A stretch of 64,000 bases of DNA from the NCBI RefSeq assembly GCF_000016645.1, contig NC_009441.1, positions 1,364,001-1,428,000 on the forward strand. The letters are read 5' to 3'. Below, in pieces: positions 27,851 through 36,058 of the stretch; the first letter of the stretch is position 1; the number at the start of each line of letters is the position of its first letter. The notes below the pieces were generated by a model that saw only the letters and a list, made by a program, of their open reading frames with translations, was not told the DNA's origin and ran no database searches. The position numbers and the translations under genes were made by a program. The DNA comes from Flavobacterium johnsoniae UW101 (lineage in GTDB: Bacteria; Bacteroidota; Bacteroidia; Flavobacteriales; Flavobacteriaceae).

Positions 27851-28924
27851 TCAGCCGTTATATTTTCTTTTCAGTTCATCTAAGATAAGCATTAAGCCTT
27901 TATCTGCCTCCTCAGATTGTACATTTGCAAAGATGATAAAAGCTCTGTTGGATGCTTTACAAATATACACTTTGGTTAAAAAAGTTCCCGGGTTTCCATA
28001 ATGAAAAGAATAATTTATGCCCGTTTTTTTATCAGTTTCAGAATACCATCCAAACGAAAATTCAGGTAAACCATTGTGTATCATATCAAATTCAGAAGCT
28101 GAAAATACTTTTGATTTTCCTAATAAACCCTGTAAATGCATTTGTGTAAATTTACAATAATCAGGCAGGCTGACGTTTATATTTCCTGCAGATGAAAGCC
28201 AGTTTAATTTATAATTTAAGGCTGGTTTTTCAGGCTTTAGGTTTTCATCATGACCCCAAGGCTGGTTAACATCCATTACATTTGGCTGGCCAAACCCGAA
28301 ATCAATATTTAAATTCCTTCCCAATTCTTTTACCAGTGTTTCATAACTTTTGCCAGTTGCTTTTTCGAGCATAAGTCCTGCGGCAACATAACTGGGATTT
28401 GACCAATATACTTCCTGTTTTTCAGAAATTATTTTATTCTGCTTAAAAAACCACGCCATAAACTCATAACGCTGCTGCTGGTCGTTTCCTTTTATTTCTT
28501 TTTGCGTTGGAGTTTCATTTCCATAAGACCAAGTTGGAATATGGGCTCTAAAAGTTATAAAATCTTTTAAGGTAAAATCAATATCAGCATTGCTTTTTGA
28601 TTTCAATTCAGGATATAAGTCAAAAAACTTAGTATCCCAATTTATTTTGCCTTCTTTAACCAAAACAGCCGCGATATAACTTGTTACTGTTTTGGTGATA
28701 GAACCCAAACGGAATTTATCCGACAAATCGGCTTTTAAATCAGTTCCAATTTTCTTATTTCCCAGTGCACTTATTTCTAAAATAGAATCAGCTGAAACCA
28801 CTGCATAAGCCACTTCTGGAATGTTATGTTGTATTCGAATACTGTCAACAAACCTATTGTTCTTTTGCGAATAAGCGAAGCTGAAGAATAAAGAAAGCAA
28901 TAAGAATAAATGATTTTTTTTCAT
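27851..28924 (-). CDS. Exported serine hydrolase of the beta-lactamase/penicillin-binding family
   Basis: The start at 28924 (MKKNHLFLLLSLFFSFAYSQ) gives a clear signal peptide and 357 residues. The class C beta-lactamase fold is shown by SxxK (GSITKTV, Ser 75 and Lys 78) and by YWSNPSYVAAG. In most relatives the second motif is Y-x-N; here the position two before Asn is Trp, with Tyr one place further out. HYGNPGT fits the third motif (HxG). It could be a D-aminopeptidase, esterase or peptidoglycan hydrolase; substrate unknown. It is probably co-transcribed with the LD-carboxypeptidase gene. A TACATTTG -7 box lies at 29022-29015 on the minus strand. Confidence 0.85.
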   Translation of the reverse strand: MKKNHLFLLLSLFFSFAYSQKNNRFVDSIRIQHNIPEVAYAVVSADSILEISALGNKKIGTDLKADLSDKFRLGSITKTVTSYIAAVLVKEGKINWDTKFFDLYPELKSKSNADIDFTLKDFITFRAHIPTWSYGNETPTQKEIKGNDQQQRYEFMAWFFKQNKIISEKQEVYWSNPSYVAAGLMLEKATGKSYETLVKELGRNLNIDFGFGQPNVMDVNQPWGHDENLKPEKPALNYKLNWLSSAGNINVSLPDYCKFTQMHLQGLLGKSKVFSASEFDMIHNGLPEFSFGWYSETDKKTGINYSFHYGNPGTFLTKVYICKASNRAFIIFANVQSEEADKGLMLILDELKRKYNG

Positions 28925-29063
28925 CTTTAAAAGAGACAAATTAAGCCGGCAAGTTACATGAGAAATTGAAAATAAAAAAAGTAATGCAAAAATTAAATAT
29001 TTAGAAAATTCTTACAAATGTATAAAATTTTATAAATTGGCTTTTTTTAATTCATTAAAAGAT

Positions 29064-30155
29064 ATGCGCCGTATTTTTTCTTTTTATTTGATTCTTTTCT
29101 GTCTTTTTAATTCAAACGCACAATCTAAAAAATATAGTATACATACTGCTGCATTTTACAATTTCGAAAATCTCTTTGATATTTATGATGATGCAAGTAC
29201 AAATGATGACGAATGGACTCCAACGGGCGCTCAGCATTGGACAAAAGAAAAATACGAACAAAAACTTAAAAATCTTTCGAGGGTAATTTCAGAAATTGGA
29301 AAACCGGAAAACTCAAATGCTCCAACCTTAATTGGCTGTTCTGAAGTTGAAAATCGAGGTGTTCTCGAAGATTTAATAAAAGAAGAAAAAATAGCTGATT
29401 ACGATTACGGAATCATTCATTTTGATTCGCCTGACCAACGCGGAATTGATGTGGCACTTTTGTATCAAAAGAAATATTTCAGACCGACTTCCTACTCTAA
29501 TATTCCATTATTGATTTACAAAAACAAACCTGTGACGCAAGAAACAAATAATGAAGATTTAGGTGATGTTGAGATCAAAATCGACACCAAAAACAGGGTT
29601 TTTACCAGAGATCAGCTTTTGATTACGGGGTTTCTTGAAAATGAGGAAATTCATATTATTGTCAATCACTGGCCTTCAAGATCTGGAGGAGAAAAAGCCA
29701 GCAGTCCGTTTCGTGAGGCTGCGGGAAGATTAAACCGAAAAATAATTGATTCCTTACAGCAGATAAACCCAATGGCAAAAGTTATAACAATGGGAGATTT
29801 AAACGACGGCCCTTTTAATAAAAGTGTAAAAATAGAATTAGGAGCAAAAGCAAAAAAGGCTGACGTTCCGGAGTTTGGTGTTTATAATCCATTTGAAGAA
29901 ATGGCAGAAAGAGGATTAGGAACCATCGCTTTTCGTGATTCCTGGGATATTTTTGATCAGATCATAATGACGAAATCTTTTATTGAACCTGATTTTTCAA
30001 ATTTTAAATTTTGGAAAGCAGGTATTTTCAACAGATCCTATCTTATTCAGGCTTCTGGAAAATACAAAGGCTATCCGCTGCGAAATACATTAACAGAAGC
30101 AGGTTTTAGTGATCATTTTCCGGTTTATATTTATTTAATACGAGAAATAAAATAA
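29064..30155 (+). CDS. Exported endonuclease/exonuclease/phosphatase-family protein
   Basis: The ATG at 29064 gives MRRIFSFYLILFCLFNSNAQ, a good signal peptide; a TTG at 29037 would only add nine residues. The 363-residue protein has the EEP fold motifs: AFYNFENLFD, IGCSEVENRG with the metal-binding Glu, IIVNHWPSRSGG, MGDLNDGP and the terminal SDHFP. These are the catalytic Asn, Asp and His sites of the family. Exported flavobacterial members are probably nucleases or phosphatases. It diverges from the serine hydrolase gene. Confidence 0.9.
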   Translation: MRRIFSFYLILFCLFNSNAQSKKYSIHTAAFYNFENLFDIYDDASTNDDEWTPTGAQHWTKEKYEQKLKNLSRVISEIGKPENSNAPTLIGCSEVENRGVLEDLIKEEKIADYDYGIIHFDSPDQRGIDVALLYQKKYFRPTSYSNIPLLIYKNKPVTQETNNEDLGDVEIKIDTKNRVFTRDQLLITGFLENEEIHIIVNHWPSRSGGEKASSPFREAAGRLNRKIIDSLQQINPMAKVITMGDLNDGPFNKSVKIELGAKAKKADVPEFGVYNPFEEMAERGLGTIAFRDSWDIFDQIIMTKSFIEPDFSNFKFWKAGIFNRSYLIQASGKYKGYPLRNTLTEAGFSDHFPVYIYLIREIK

Positions 30156-30253
30156 GTCACAGTTTTTGATCAAAGGTTGCATCTGAATGCTGTGACCGCA
30201 ACTGTATACTGAATACTTTTCACTACCTTAGCTTTTCATAAATTCTGAAAAAA

Positions 30254-30793
30254 ATGGCTATAGCAAAACCATTCAATCTAACAAAATGGATTGAAGATAA
30301 CCGACAATTACTAAAACCACCAGTTGGAAATAAAAATCTATATGTTGATTCAGGCGATTATATTGTAATGATTGTTGCCGGACCAAACGCACGAAAAGAT
30401 TATCATTATAATGAAACCGAAGAACTTTTCTATCAGTTAGAAGGCAGTATTAAAGTGGTAATTCAGGAAGATGGCGAACGTAAGGAAATGGAATTAAATG
30501 CAGGAGATATGTATTTACATCCTGCAAAAGTACCGCACTCGCCTGTTCGTTCCGAAGGTTCAATAGGATTGGTCATTGAGCGCAAACGTGCAGGACTTGG
30601 ATATACCGACGGGCTTCTTTGGCATTGCGATAACTGCAATCATAAATTGTACGAAGTGTATTTTGAGTTACATAATATTGAAAAAGACTTTCTTCCTCAT
30701 TTCGAACATTTCTATAATTCAGAAGAATTAAGAACCTGCGATAAATGCGGCACCGTAATGGAAACAGACCCTAGATTTACGGCTAAGAAATAA
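30254..30793 (+). CDS. 3-Hydroxyanthranilate 3,4-dioxygenase
   Basis: This 179-residue cupin enzyme opens the ring of 3-hydroxyanthranilate in tryptophan (kynurenine) breakdown or NAD synthesis. The iron ligands His 51, Glu 57 and His 95 are present. The bacterial C-terminal rubredoxin-like iron site has Cys 125, 128, 162 and 165. Length and termini are normal. No other kynurenine-pathway gene is adjacent. A strong terminator follows. Confidence 0.95.
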   Translation: MAIAKPFNLTKWIEDNRQLLKPPVGNKNLYVDSGDYIVMIVAGPNARKDYHYNETEELFYQLEGSIKVVIQEDGERKEMELNAGDMYLHPAKVPHSPVRSEGSIGLVIERKRAGLGYTDGLLWHCDNCNHKLYEVYFELHNIEKDFLPHFEHFYNSEELRTCDKCGTVMETDPRFTAKK

Positions 30794-30823
30794 TTTATTT
30801 ATCTCGAATATGAATCGAATAGT

Positions 30824-30852
30824 AACCCGACAGGTTTAAAACCTGTCGGGTT
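30824..30852. terminator. Terminator after the hydroxyanthranilate dioxygenase gene
   Basis: AACCCGACAGGTTT and AAACCTGTCGGGTT are perfect complements around a tiny loop and are followed by TTTATTTTTA. Confidence 0.8.
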
Positions 30853-30893
30853 TATTTTTATGTTAAAGAAAATCACGTGTATCATTTTTGATA

Positions 30894-30901
30894 TATATTT
30901 G
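30894..30901 (+). promoter_or_regulatory. Promoter -7 box for the HTH protein gene
   Basis: TATATTTG matches TAnnTTTG and ends 30 bases before the ATG at 30932. Confidence 0.45.
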
Positions 30902-30931
30902 TATTAAATATGATATTAAAAAAGATCAATT

Positions 30932-31243
30932 ATGATACAAGAAATAATCGCATATAAGAATATAGTAGATAATATTGAATCTTTAATGGACAAATCTCCT
31001 TATAAAAAAAACTATATTATTGAAAAAGTAGGCATTTCAAGTCCAACATTTTATCGAAAATTAAAAACCCAGTCATTTACTCCAGATGAAGTATTGTCTA
31101 TTGCAAAAATACTTTCACCAGAAGAAGATTTTAAAATACGATTAAAGGCAGAAATAGAAAATGCAAAACGTGAATATGAAGAAGGAAATTTTATGACTCA
31201 TGAGGAAATGTTACTTGAATTAAAAAAGAAAAACATAATTTAA
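30932..31243 (+). CDS. Small helix-turn-helix protein, antitoxin-like
   Basis: This 103-residue protein has an N-terminal helix-turn-helix (YIIEKVGISSPTFYRKLKTQ, about residues 29-48). A charged helical linker follows, then a C-terminus, NFMTHEEMLLELKKKNII, like the toxin-wrapping tail of RelB/Phd-type antitoxins. It faces a RelE/ParE-type gene tail to tail, the two sharing TTAA for both stop codons. The tail and the neighbour support an antitoxin role, but classic pairs are co-directional. It would bind DNA and its toxin partner in the cytoplasm. Confidence 0.75.
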   Translation: MIQEIIAYKNIVDNIESLMDKSPYKKNYIIEKVGISSPTFYRKLKTQSFTPDEVLSIAKILSPEEDFKIRLKAEIENAKREYEEGNFMTHEEMLLELKKKNII

Positions 31244-31530
31244 AAGTTTAAGATTGTCAAGGGTTTTTGACGATTGTCGTAAAATTCTATTAAATGAATA
31301 AAATCACGATTTAGAATGTAATAAAGAGAAATATTTTTTGTAATTAATATTTCATTACATTCTAAGTCATGCCTAAATTTTCCTAAATGAGGATTTATTT
31401 CAACTAAACTAATAATATGTAAAACCTCATTTACAAATTTTTGTGCAATTTCATTATTTCGGAATTGTTTTAGATAATTCCTTGTTGTATAAAACGTATA
31501 AGTTGCCCTTGAAGACCAAACAATTTTCAT
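31240..31530 (-). CDS. RelE/ParE-type toxin
   Basis: This 96-residue basic protein has the RelE/ParE fold pattern: N-terminal VWSSRATYTFYTTRNYLKQF, central NPHLGKFRHDLECNEILI, and the closing strand IEFYDNRQKPLTIL, which resembles the family's DxRxxP motif. Relatives either cleave ribosome-bound mRNA (RelE) or poison DNA gyrase (ParE); the sequence does not settle which. It is transcribed toward the antitoxin-like gene and overlaps it by four bases. No antitoxin gene lies upstream on its own strand. Confidence 0.85.
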   Translation of the reverse strand: MKIVWSSRATYTFYTTRNYLKQFRNNEIAQKFVNEVLHIISLVEINPHLGKFRHDLECNEILITKNISLYYILNRDFIHLIEFYDNRQKPLTILNF

Positions 31531-31650
31531 TAATAAAAAATTTATTTGGCTAAAATATAAAAATTAACTTACAAATAGTTTGTATTTACAATTCAAATCT
31601 TCGCTAATAAAATCCGTTGAATCTGTCTAATCTGTGGCTTGTACAAAAAG

Positions 31651-32610
31651 CTACAACTCAATTTTTTTCCCCTGTTCAGGATAAATGATCTTCAATCCTA
31701 AATTATTTTGATTTTTTAACTGTTCTTTAATTTTGGCAATACTTTTTGCAGGAGGTTTTAAATGGGTTATAATAATTTTAAAATTATTTAGAGAACCTTT
31801 TCCCGCTAATTCTTCTAAAACATGAAGCTCAGTCATTAAGTGATTTGGAGTTAAATGTCCGAATAAAAATTTATCAGGCTGTTCATTAGGAAACGAAACC
31901 TCAATAAAAATCCCTTTCAATTGTCTGCTTTGAACCAAAGGCGCAACAGCAGTCCATAAAGTTTTTAACTTATCACTTTTTTCAACAGAATCAGGTCCAG
32001 TATCACCTAGATATAAAGCATAGTCATTATCATTTTTGATTAAAAAAGCGGTACTCTCAAACGGATTCACATGGCTTAGAGGAAAAGCCTTAACCGACAT
32101 TGTTGTATTTGAAAGCGGTGTTTCTTCACTTAAATTTAAAGTTTGAAAATGATATTTTTTCAACGGAAAGCCTGGTCCTTTATCTCCAAAATTAGCCCAA
32201 GTCTGATCATTAAAATAATGGTTTTCCATCATTTCCATACATTTTTCAGTCGCATAAACCGTTTTAGAAGAATCAGCTGGAGAATTGATGATTAAACCCG
32301 AAACGTGATCCAAATGCGCATGCGAAATCAAATACCCTTTTATGTATTTTTTTAAAACCTCGCTCGTCGAAACTTTAAAGACTTTGTTGTCAATTGCTTT
32401 CTCAATTCCGGCATTTATGGTTCCCGCATCCAAACAAATAAAATCTTTTGAGTTAGAAGGCGCTAATAAATAAGCCGAAAGATTTTTTTCGTCGATTCCT
32501 CCTTTTATCCCAAGAGGCACAACCTGAAAAGATGCTTTATGTTCTTTTTGAGAAAAAGAATTAAACGAAACCAATATAAAACAAAGCAAAAGACGGCTGA
32601 AATGGGTCAT
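31651..32610 (-). CDS. Class II 3',5'-cyclic-nucleotide phosphodiesterase
   Basis: This 319-residue exported metallo-beta-lactamase-fold enzyme hydrolyses cyclic AMP or related nucleotides. The signal peptide ends near FNSFSQ. The metal motif is SHAHLDHVSGL (the class II signature HxHLDH), followed by LSHVNPF, LYLGDTGPD, LFGHLTP and ITHLKP, all typical of the yeast PDE1/CpdP family. It was probably exported to the periplasm, as for other bacterial members. It diverges from the aldehyde dehydrogenase gene and has its own -7 box (TAAATTTG at 32647-32640 on the minus strand). Confidence 0.92.
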   Translation of the reverse strand: MTHFSRLLLCFILVSFNSFSQKEHKASFQVVPLGIKGGIDEKNLSAYLLAPSNSKDFICLDAGTINAGIEKAIDNKVFKVSTSEVLKKYIKGYLISHAHLDHVSGLIINSPADSSKTVYATEKCMEMMENHYFNDQTWANFGDKGPGFPLKKYHFQTLNLSEETPLSNTTMSVKAFPLSHVNPFESTAFLIKNDNDYALYLGDTGPDSVEKSDKLKTLWTAVAPLVQSRQLKGIFIEVSFPNEQPDKFLFGHLTPNHLMTELHVLEELAGKGSLNNFKIIITHLKPPAKSIAKIKEQLKNQNNLGLKIIYPEQGKKIEL

Positions 32611-32639
32611 ATTTATAATTTTAGGAATGCAAATTTCAT

Positions 32640-32647
32640 CAAATTTA
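32640..32647 (-). promoter_or_regulatory. Promoter -7 box for the phosphodiesterase gene
   Basis: On the minus strand this is TAAATTTG, 30 bases upstream of the start codon. No convincing -33 element is seen. Confidence 0.4.
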
Positions 32648-32726
32648 CTGAATAAATCATCGTTGATTTGCGTTAATACTTATATAATAACACTAATTTT
32701 ACTTTGTTTTTAATACTTCAATTCGA

Positions 32727-32756
32727 TTTGAAATTAATTCTAAAACAATATCTTTA
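32727..32756 (+). promoter_or_regulatory. Promoter of the ALDH7-type dehydrogenase gene
   Basis: TTTG (32727-32730) and TATCTTTA (32749-32756) are separated by 18 bases and match the Bacteroidetes -33/-7 pair with one mismatch. The leader is about 30 bases. Confidence 0.6.
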
Positions 32757-32792
32757 CATAAAAATATAACAATTTTAACTAAAAAAGTTACA

Positions 32793-34346
32793 ATGACAAC
32801 AATAGCATCACAATTTGGCATGAATGAAGCTTTGGAACAACTGGGAATTAAACTGGTTAATGAAGGAACTTCAACAGGAACAGAGAACTTTTCATCGGGC
32901 GAAATTCTAGACAGTTTTTCACCTGTAGACGGAAAATTAATCGCATCGGTAAAAACATCTACACTTGAAGATTACGAAAAAGTAATGCGTGCAGCGACAG
33001 AAGCTTTTAAAACCTTTAGATTGATTCCTGCGCCTCAGCGTGGTGAAATTGTACGTCAGTTTGGAGAAAAATTACGTCAAAACAAAGAAGCTTTGGGTAA
33101 ACTGGTTTCTTACGAAATGGGGAAATCATTACAGGAAGGTTACGGCGAAGTTCAGGAAATGATTGATATCTGCGATTTTGCTGTTGGATTATCACGTCAG
33201 TTACACGGATTAACGATGCATTCAGAAAGACCAGGACACAGAATGTATGAGCAATATCATTCATTAGGAGTTGTTGGGATTATTTCTGCTTTTAATTTTC
33301 CAGTTGCTGTTTGGTCTTGGAACACGGCTTTGGCCTGGATTTCTGGAGATGTATGTGTTTGGAAACCTTCTGAAAAAACACCTCTTTGCGGGATTGCCTG
33401 CCAAAATATAATCGCTCAGGTTATTAAAGAAAACAATCTTCCGGAAGGAATTTCATGTTTGATAAACGGAGATTACCAAATAGGAGAGTTGTTGACAAAA
33501 GATACCCGTATTCCGTTAATTTCTGCAACAGGATCTACTCGTATGGGGAAAATCGTGGCGCAGACAGTGGCAGGAAGATTAGGAAAATCATTATTAGAGC
33601 TGGGAGGAAACAACGCCATTATTGTAACACCGGACGCTGATATTAAAATGACCGTTATTGGAGCTGTTTTTGGAGCAGTAGGAACAGCAGGACAGCGTTG
33701 TACTTCAACTCGAAGATTAATCATTCACGAAAGTATTTACGATAAAGTAAAAGAAGCGCTTGTTGCCGCTTACAAACAATTACGAATTGGGAATCCGCTA
33801 GACGAAAACAATCACGTTGGACCGCTTATCGATACGCATGCGGTTGAACAATATGCGGTTGCTTTGAACAGAGTAGTAGCAGAAGGCGGAAAAGTTCTGG
33901 TTGAAGGAGGCGTGCTTTCTGGCGAAGGTTATGAAAGCGGCTGTTATGTAAAACCTGCTATTGCCGAAGCCGAAAATTCTTTTGCTATTGTACAGCATGA
34001 AACTTTTGCTCCGGTTTTATATTTAATTAAATATTCTGGAGATGTTGATAATGCTATCGAACTTCAAAATGGAGTAGCACAGGGGTTATCTTCTGCAATT
34101 ATGACAAATAATTTACGTGAAGCTGAAAGATTTTTGTCTGTAACAGGTTCTGACTGCGGAATTGCAAACGTAAATATCGGAACTTCGGGAGCAGAAATTG
34201 GAGGTGCTTTTGGTGGTGAAAAAGAAACCGGAGGCGGACGTGAATCTGGCTCTGATGCTTGGAAAATCTATATGAGACGTCAGACTAATACAATCAATTA
34301 TACAACAAATCTTCCTTTGGCACAAGGGATTAAATTTGATTTGTAA
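32793..34346 (+). CDS. ALDH7-family aldehyde dehydrogenase (aminoadipate semialdehyde type)
   Basis: This 517-residue NAD+-dependent aldehyde dehydrogenase is closest in motif pattern to ALDH7 (antiquitin, bacterial AmaB). That enzyme oxidises alpha-aminoadipate semialdehyde (as piperideine-6-carboxylate) in lysine catabolism. The catalytic Cys 303 is in GQRCTSTRR and Glu 269 in LELGGNN. ISAFNFPVAVWSWNTALAWI and VCVWKPSEKTPL fit the family cofactor site. Length is normal. No lysine-catabolism partner is adjacent. It has its own promoter and terminator. Confidence 0.85.
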   Translation: MTTIASQFGMNEALEQLGIKLVNEGTSTGTENFSSGEILDSFSPVDGKLIASVKTSTLEDYEKVMRAATEAFKTFRLIPAPQRGEIVRQFGEKLRQNKEALGKLVSYEMGKSLQEGYGEVQEMIDICDFAVGLSRQLHGLTMHSERPGHRMYEQYHSLGVVGIISAFNFPVAVWSWNTALAWISGDVCVWKPSEKTPLCGIACQNIIAQVIKENNLPEGISCLINGDYQIGELLTKDTRIPLISATGSTRMGKIVAQTVAGRLGKSLLELGGNNAIIVTPDADIKMTVIGAVFGAVGTAGQRCTSTRRLIIHESIYDKVKEALVAAYKQLRIGNPLDENNHVGPLIDTHAVEQYAVALNRVVAEGGKVLVEGGVLSGEGYESGCYVKPAIAEAENSFAIVQHETFAPVLYLIKYSGDVDNAIELQNGVAQGLSSAIMTNNLREAERFLSVTGSDCGIANVNIGTSGAEIGGAFGGEKETGGGRESGSDAWKIYMRRQTNTINYTTNLPLAQGIKFDL

Positions 34347-34362
34347 AAACATAATTTAACAC

Positions 34363-34398
34363 AAAAACCACTTTTTCTATTAAGAAGAAGTGGTTTTT
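34363..34398 (+). terminator. Terminator after the aldehyde dehydrogenase gene
   Basis: AAAAACCACTT (34363-34373) pairs with AAGTGGTTTTT (34388-34398) and is followed by Ts. Confidence 0.8.
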
Positions 34399-34424
34399 TT
34401 ATGCAAAATTTGTAGTAATTTATC

Positions 34425-34432
34425 TAGATTTG
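34425..34432 (+). promoter_or_regulatory. Promoter -7 box for the lipoprotein-LRR-GIDE-LemA cluster
   Basis: TAGATTTG matches TAnnTTTG. It supports a start site near 34440 and the ATG at 34450, not the upstream in-frame ATG at 34390. Confidence 0.5.
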
Positions 34433-34449
34433 TAAATAAACCGAAATCA

Positions 34450-35196
34450 ATGAAACATACTCTACTTGCCTTTATAATTATATTTTTAGCCGTAAGCTGT
34501 AAAAAAGAAACAGTAAAAGTTTCTGAAACTGCAAAACCAACAACAGAAAATGCTGCTGATTCGTTATCTGATGGCGAAGAAGGTGAAATTTTTGACAGCG
34601 GTGTTCTTGCTGTCTTTCCTAAAACCGGAAAAAAAGTTCAGGATTTCGTTATAGAACCTTATGAAATACAACTTGAAGCGGAAGGTCTTTTAAATGATGA
34701 TGAGTTAAAAGACATTGTTATTGTTTTAAAAAACAAAAACGACAATAAAGATATCCGTGCAGCTTTGGTACTTATCAAACAACAAACAGGAGGTTATGTA
34801 CAGCAGGAAACTTCCTGGCATGCATTGAATGCAGAATATTCGTATGATGGTTATAAAACCTATGATTATGAAAATATTAATATTGATAAAGACAGGATAC
34901 TTCGTGTTACATTACAGGGAATTGGACCTGTTGGAACAAGAGAAACAGAATACAAATACATAAATAACGAGCTCGTTCTTACCAAGATTCATACTTTTAA
35001 TATGGGAGCGGGATCGCAGATAGGAGTTGACTATGATTTGATTAACGGAGTTGCAGAAGCAGAGTTGATTAATACAATGGTTGACAGTATGCCGAGTACA
35101 ACTCAAAAGAAAAAATTTAAGCTCGACAGACAGCAGCTTTTTATAAACGACAATCCGGATAATGTGTTAAATAAACTTCCGCATGCCGATTGGTAA
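34450..35196 (+). CDS. Lipoprotein of unknown function
   Basis: The ATG at 34450 gives 248 residues with leader MKHTLLAFIIIFLAVSCKKE and lipobox AVSC (Cys 17). A longer frame from 34390 would begin before the predicted transcript start. The mature protein is rich in Asp and Asn and contains DDELKDIVIVLKNKNDNKDI and YDYENINIDKDRILRVTLQG, a layout seen in envelope proteins with calcium- or sugar-binding-like repeats. I do not recognise a named family. It is the first gene of the membrane-protein cluster. Confidence 0.75.
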   Translation: MKHTLLAFIIIFLAVSCKKETVKVSETAKPTTENAADSLSDGEEGEIFDSGVLAVFPKTGKKVQDFVIEPYEIQLEAEGLLNDDELKDIVIVLKNKNDNKDIRAALVLIKQQTGGYVQQETSWHALNAEYSYDGYKTYDYENINIDKDRILRVTLQGIGPVGTRETEYKYINNELVLTKIHTFNMGAGSQIGVDYDLINGVAEAELINTMVDSMPSTTQKKKFKLDRQQLFINDNPDNVLNKLPHADW

Positions 35197-35206
35197 ACCA
35201 TAAAAA

Positions 35207-36019
35207 ATGAATTTAATCTTTTTAGCCGGACTTACCCCATTTGGATACGGATTTATAGGAGTACTTCTTTTGTCGTTTATATTGGCCTATTTTTGGCTGA
35301 AATCAAACAAAAAAGAGAGTAAACCAGGTTGTATTTCAATTGGTTTTGCTGCAATCATTATTTGGTTTATTTTAATGTTTCCCACTTTTATTACTTTTTC
35401 TGTTATTGAAAACGGAAACACAGCTGCTAAAATAGGAACTGGCGTTTTTTGGTTTTTAGTTTTGCTTTTGGTTCTCTATTTCAAATTTGCAAAAAATACT
35501 GCCAGCGTTAAAAATCTTATTTTCACGTTTTTTAAATACTTGTTTTATTTAATCGTCTTAGGATTGTTTCTGGTTCTGTTCTTCGGAATGGCTTATTATG
35601 TGTACCAGAGACTCTTTACAACAGAAAAAAATGAAGATCCAGTTTGGCCTGCCTTCTTGTGCATCTTTTTCTTAGCGTCGCTTATTTTAGCAGGTTTCGG
35701 GCTTTTAAACAAAAATAAAGAAGAAACTAAAAAAGTAAAATCGACTTTTTATAATCTAAAAGAAGCAAAACTAAAACCAGAATCAGTTGTAGAGCTGGAT
35801 TTGTCAAAATCAAAACTGAACCAGTTTCCTTTAGAAATATTAGGATTTAAAAACTTGAAATTTCTTATTTTGAGTCATAATGAAATCAGTGAAATTCCTA
35901 ATGATATCAATAAACTGCATAAGCTTATTGGTCTTGATTTGAGTCATAACCCAATTTCTGATGCTGAAAGAAATAAGATCCGCAGACTGCTTTCAAACGA
36001 AGTCGAAATTGTATTTTAG
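35207..36019 (+). CDS. Membrane protein with a C-terminal leucine-rich repeat
   Basis: This 270-residue protein has four or more predicted membrane helices in the first 170 residues. They are followed by a soluble leucine-rich repeat region (about 195-265: VELDLSKSKLNQFPLEILGF, LKFLILSHNEISEIPNDI, LIGLDLSHNPISD). The LRR could bind a partner protein in the cytoplasm or periplasm depending on topology. It starts 10 bases after the lipoprotein stop and precedes the GIDE-like gene by 39 bases. The fusion of a small transmembrane body to an LRR is uncommon; I do not know a named family. Confidence 0.75.
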   Translation: MNLIFLAGLTPFGYGFIGVLLLSFILAYFWLKSNKKESKPGCISIGFAAIIIWFILMFPTFITFSVIENGNTAAKIGTGVFWFLVLLLVLYFKFAKNTASVKNLIFTFFKYLFYLIVLGLFLVLFFGMAYYVYQRLFTTEKNEDPVWPAFLCIFFLASLILAGFGLLNKNKEETKKVKSTFYNLKEAKLKPESVVELDLSKSKLNQFPLEILGFKNLKFLILSHNEISEIPNDINKLHKLIGLDLSHNPISDAERNKIRRLLSNEVEIVF

Positions 36020-36058
36020 AAATTAATGCAATAAAATTAAATGTAACCTTTTTTTAAG

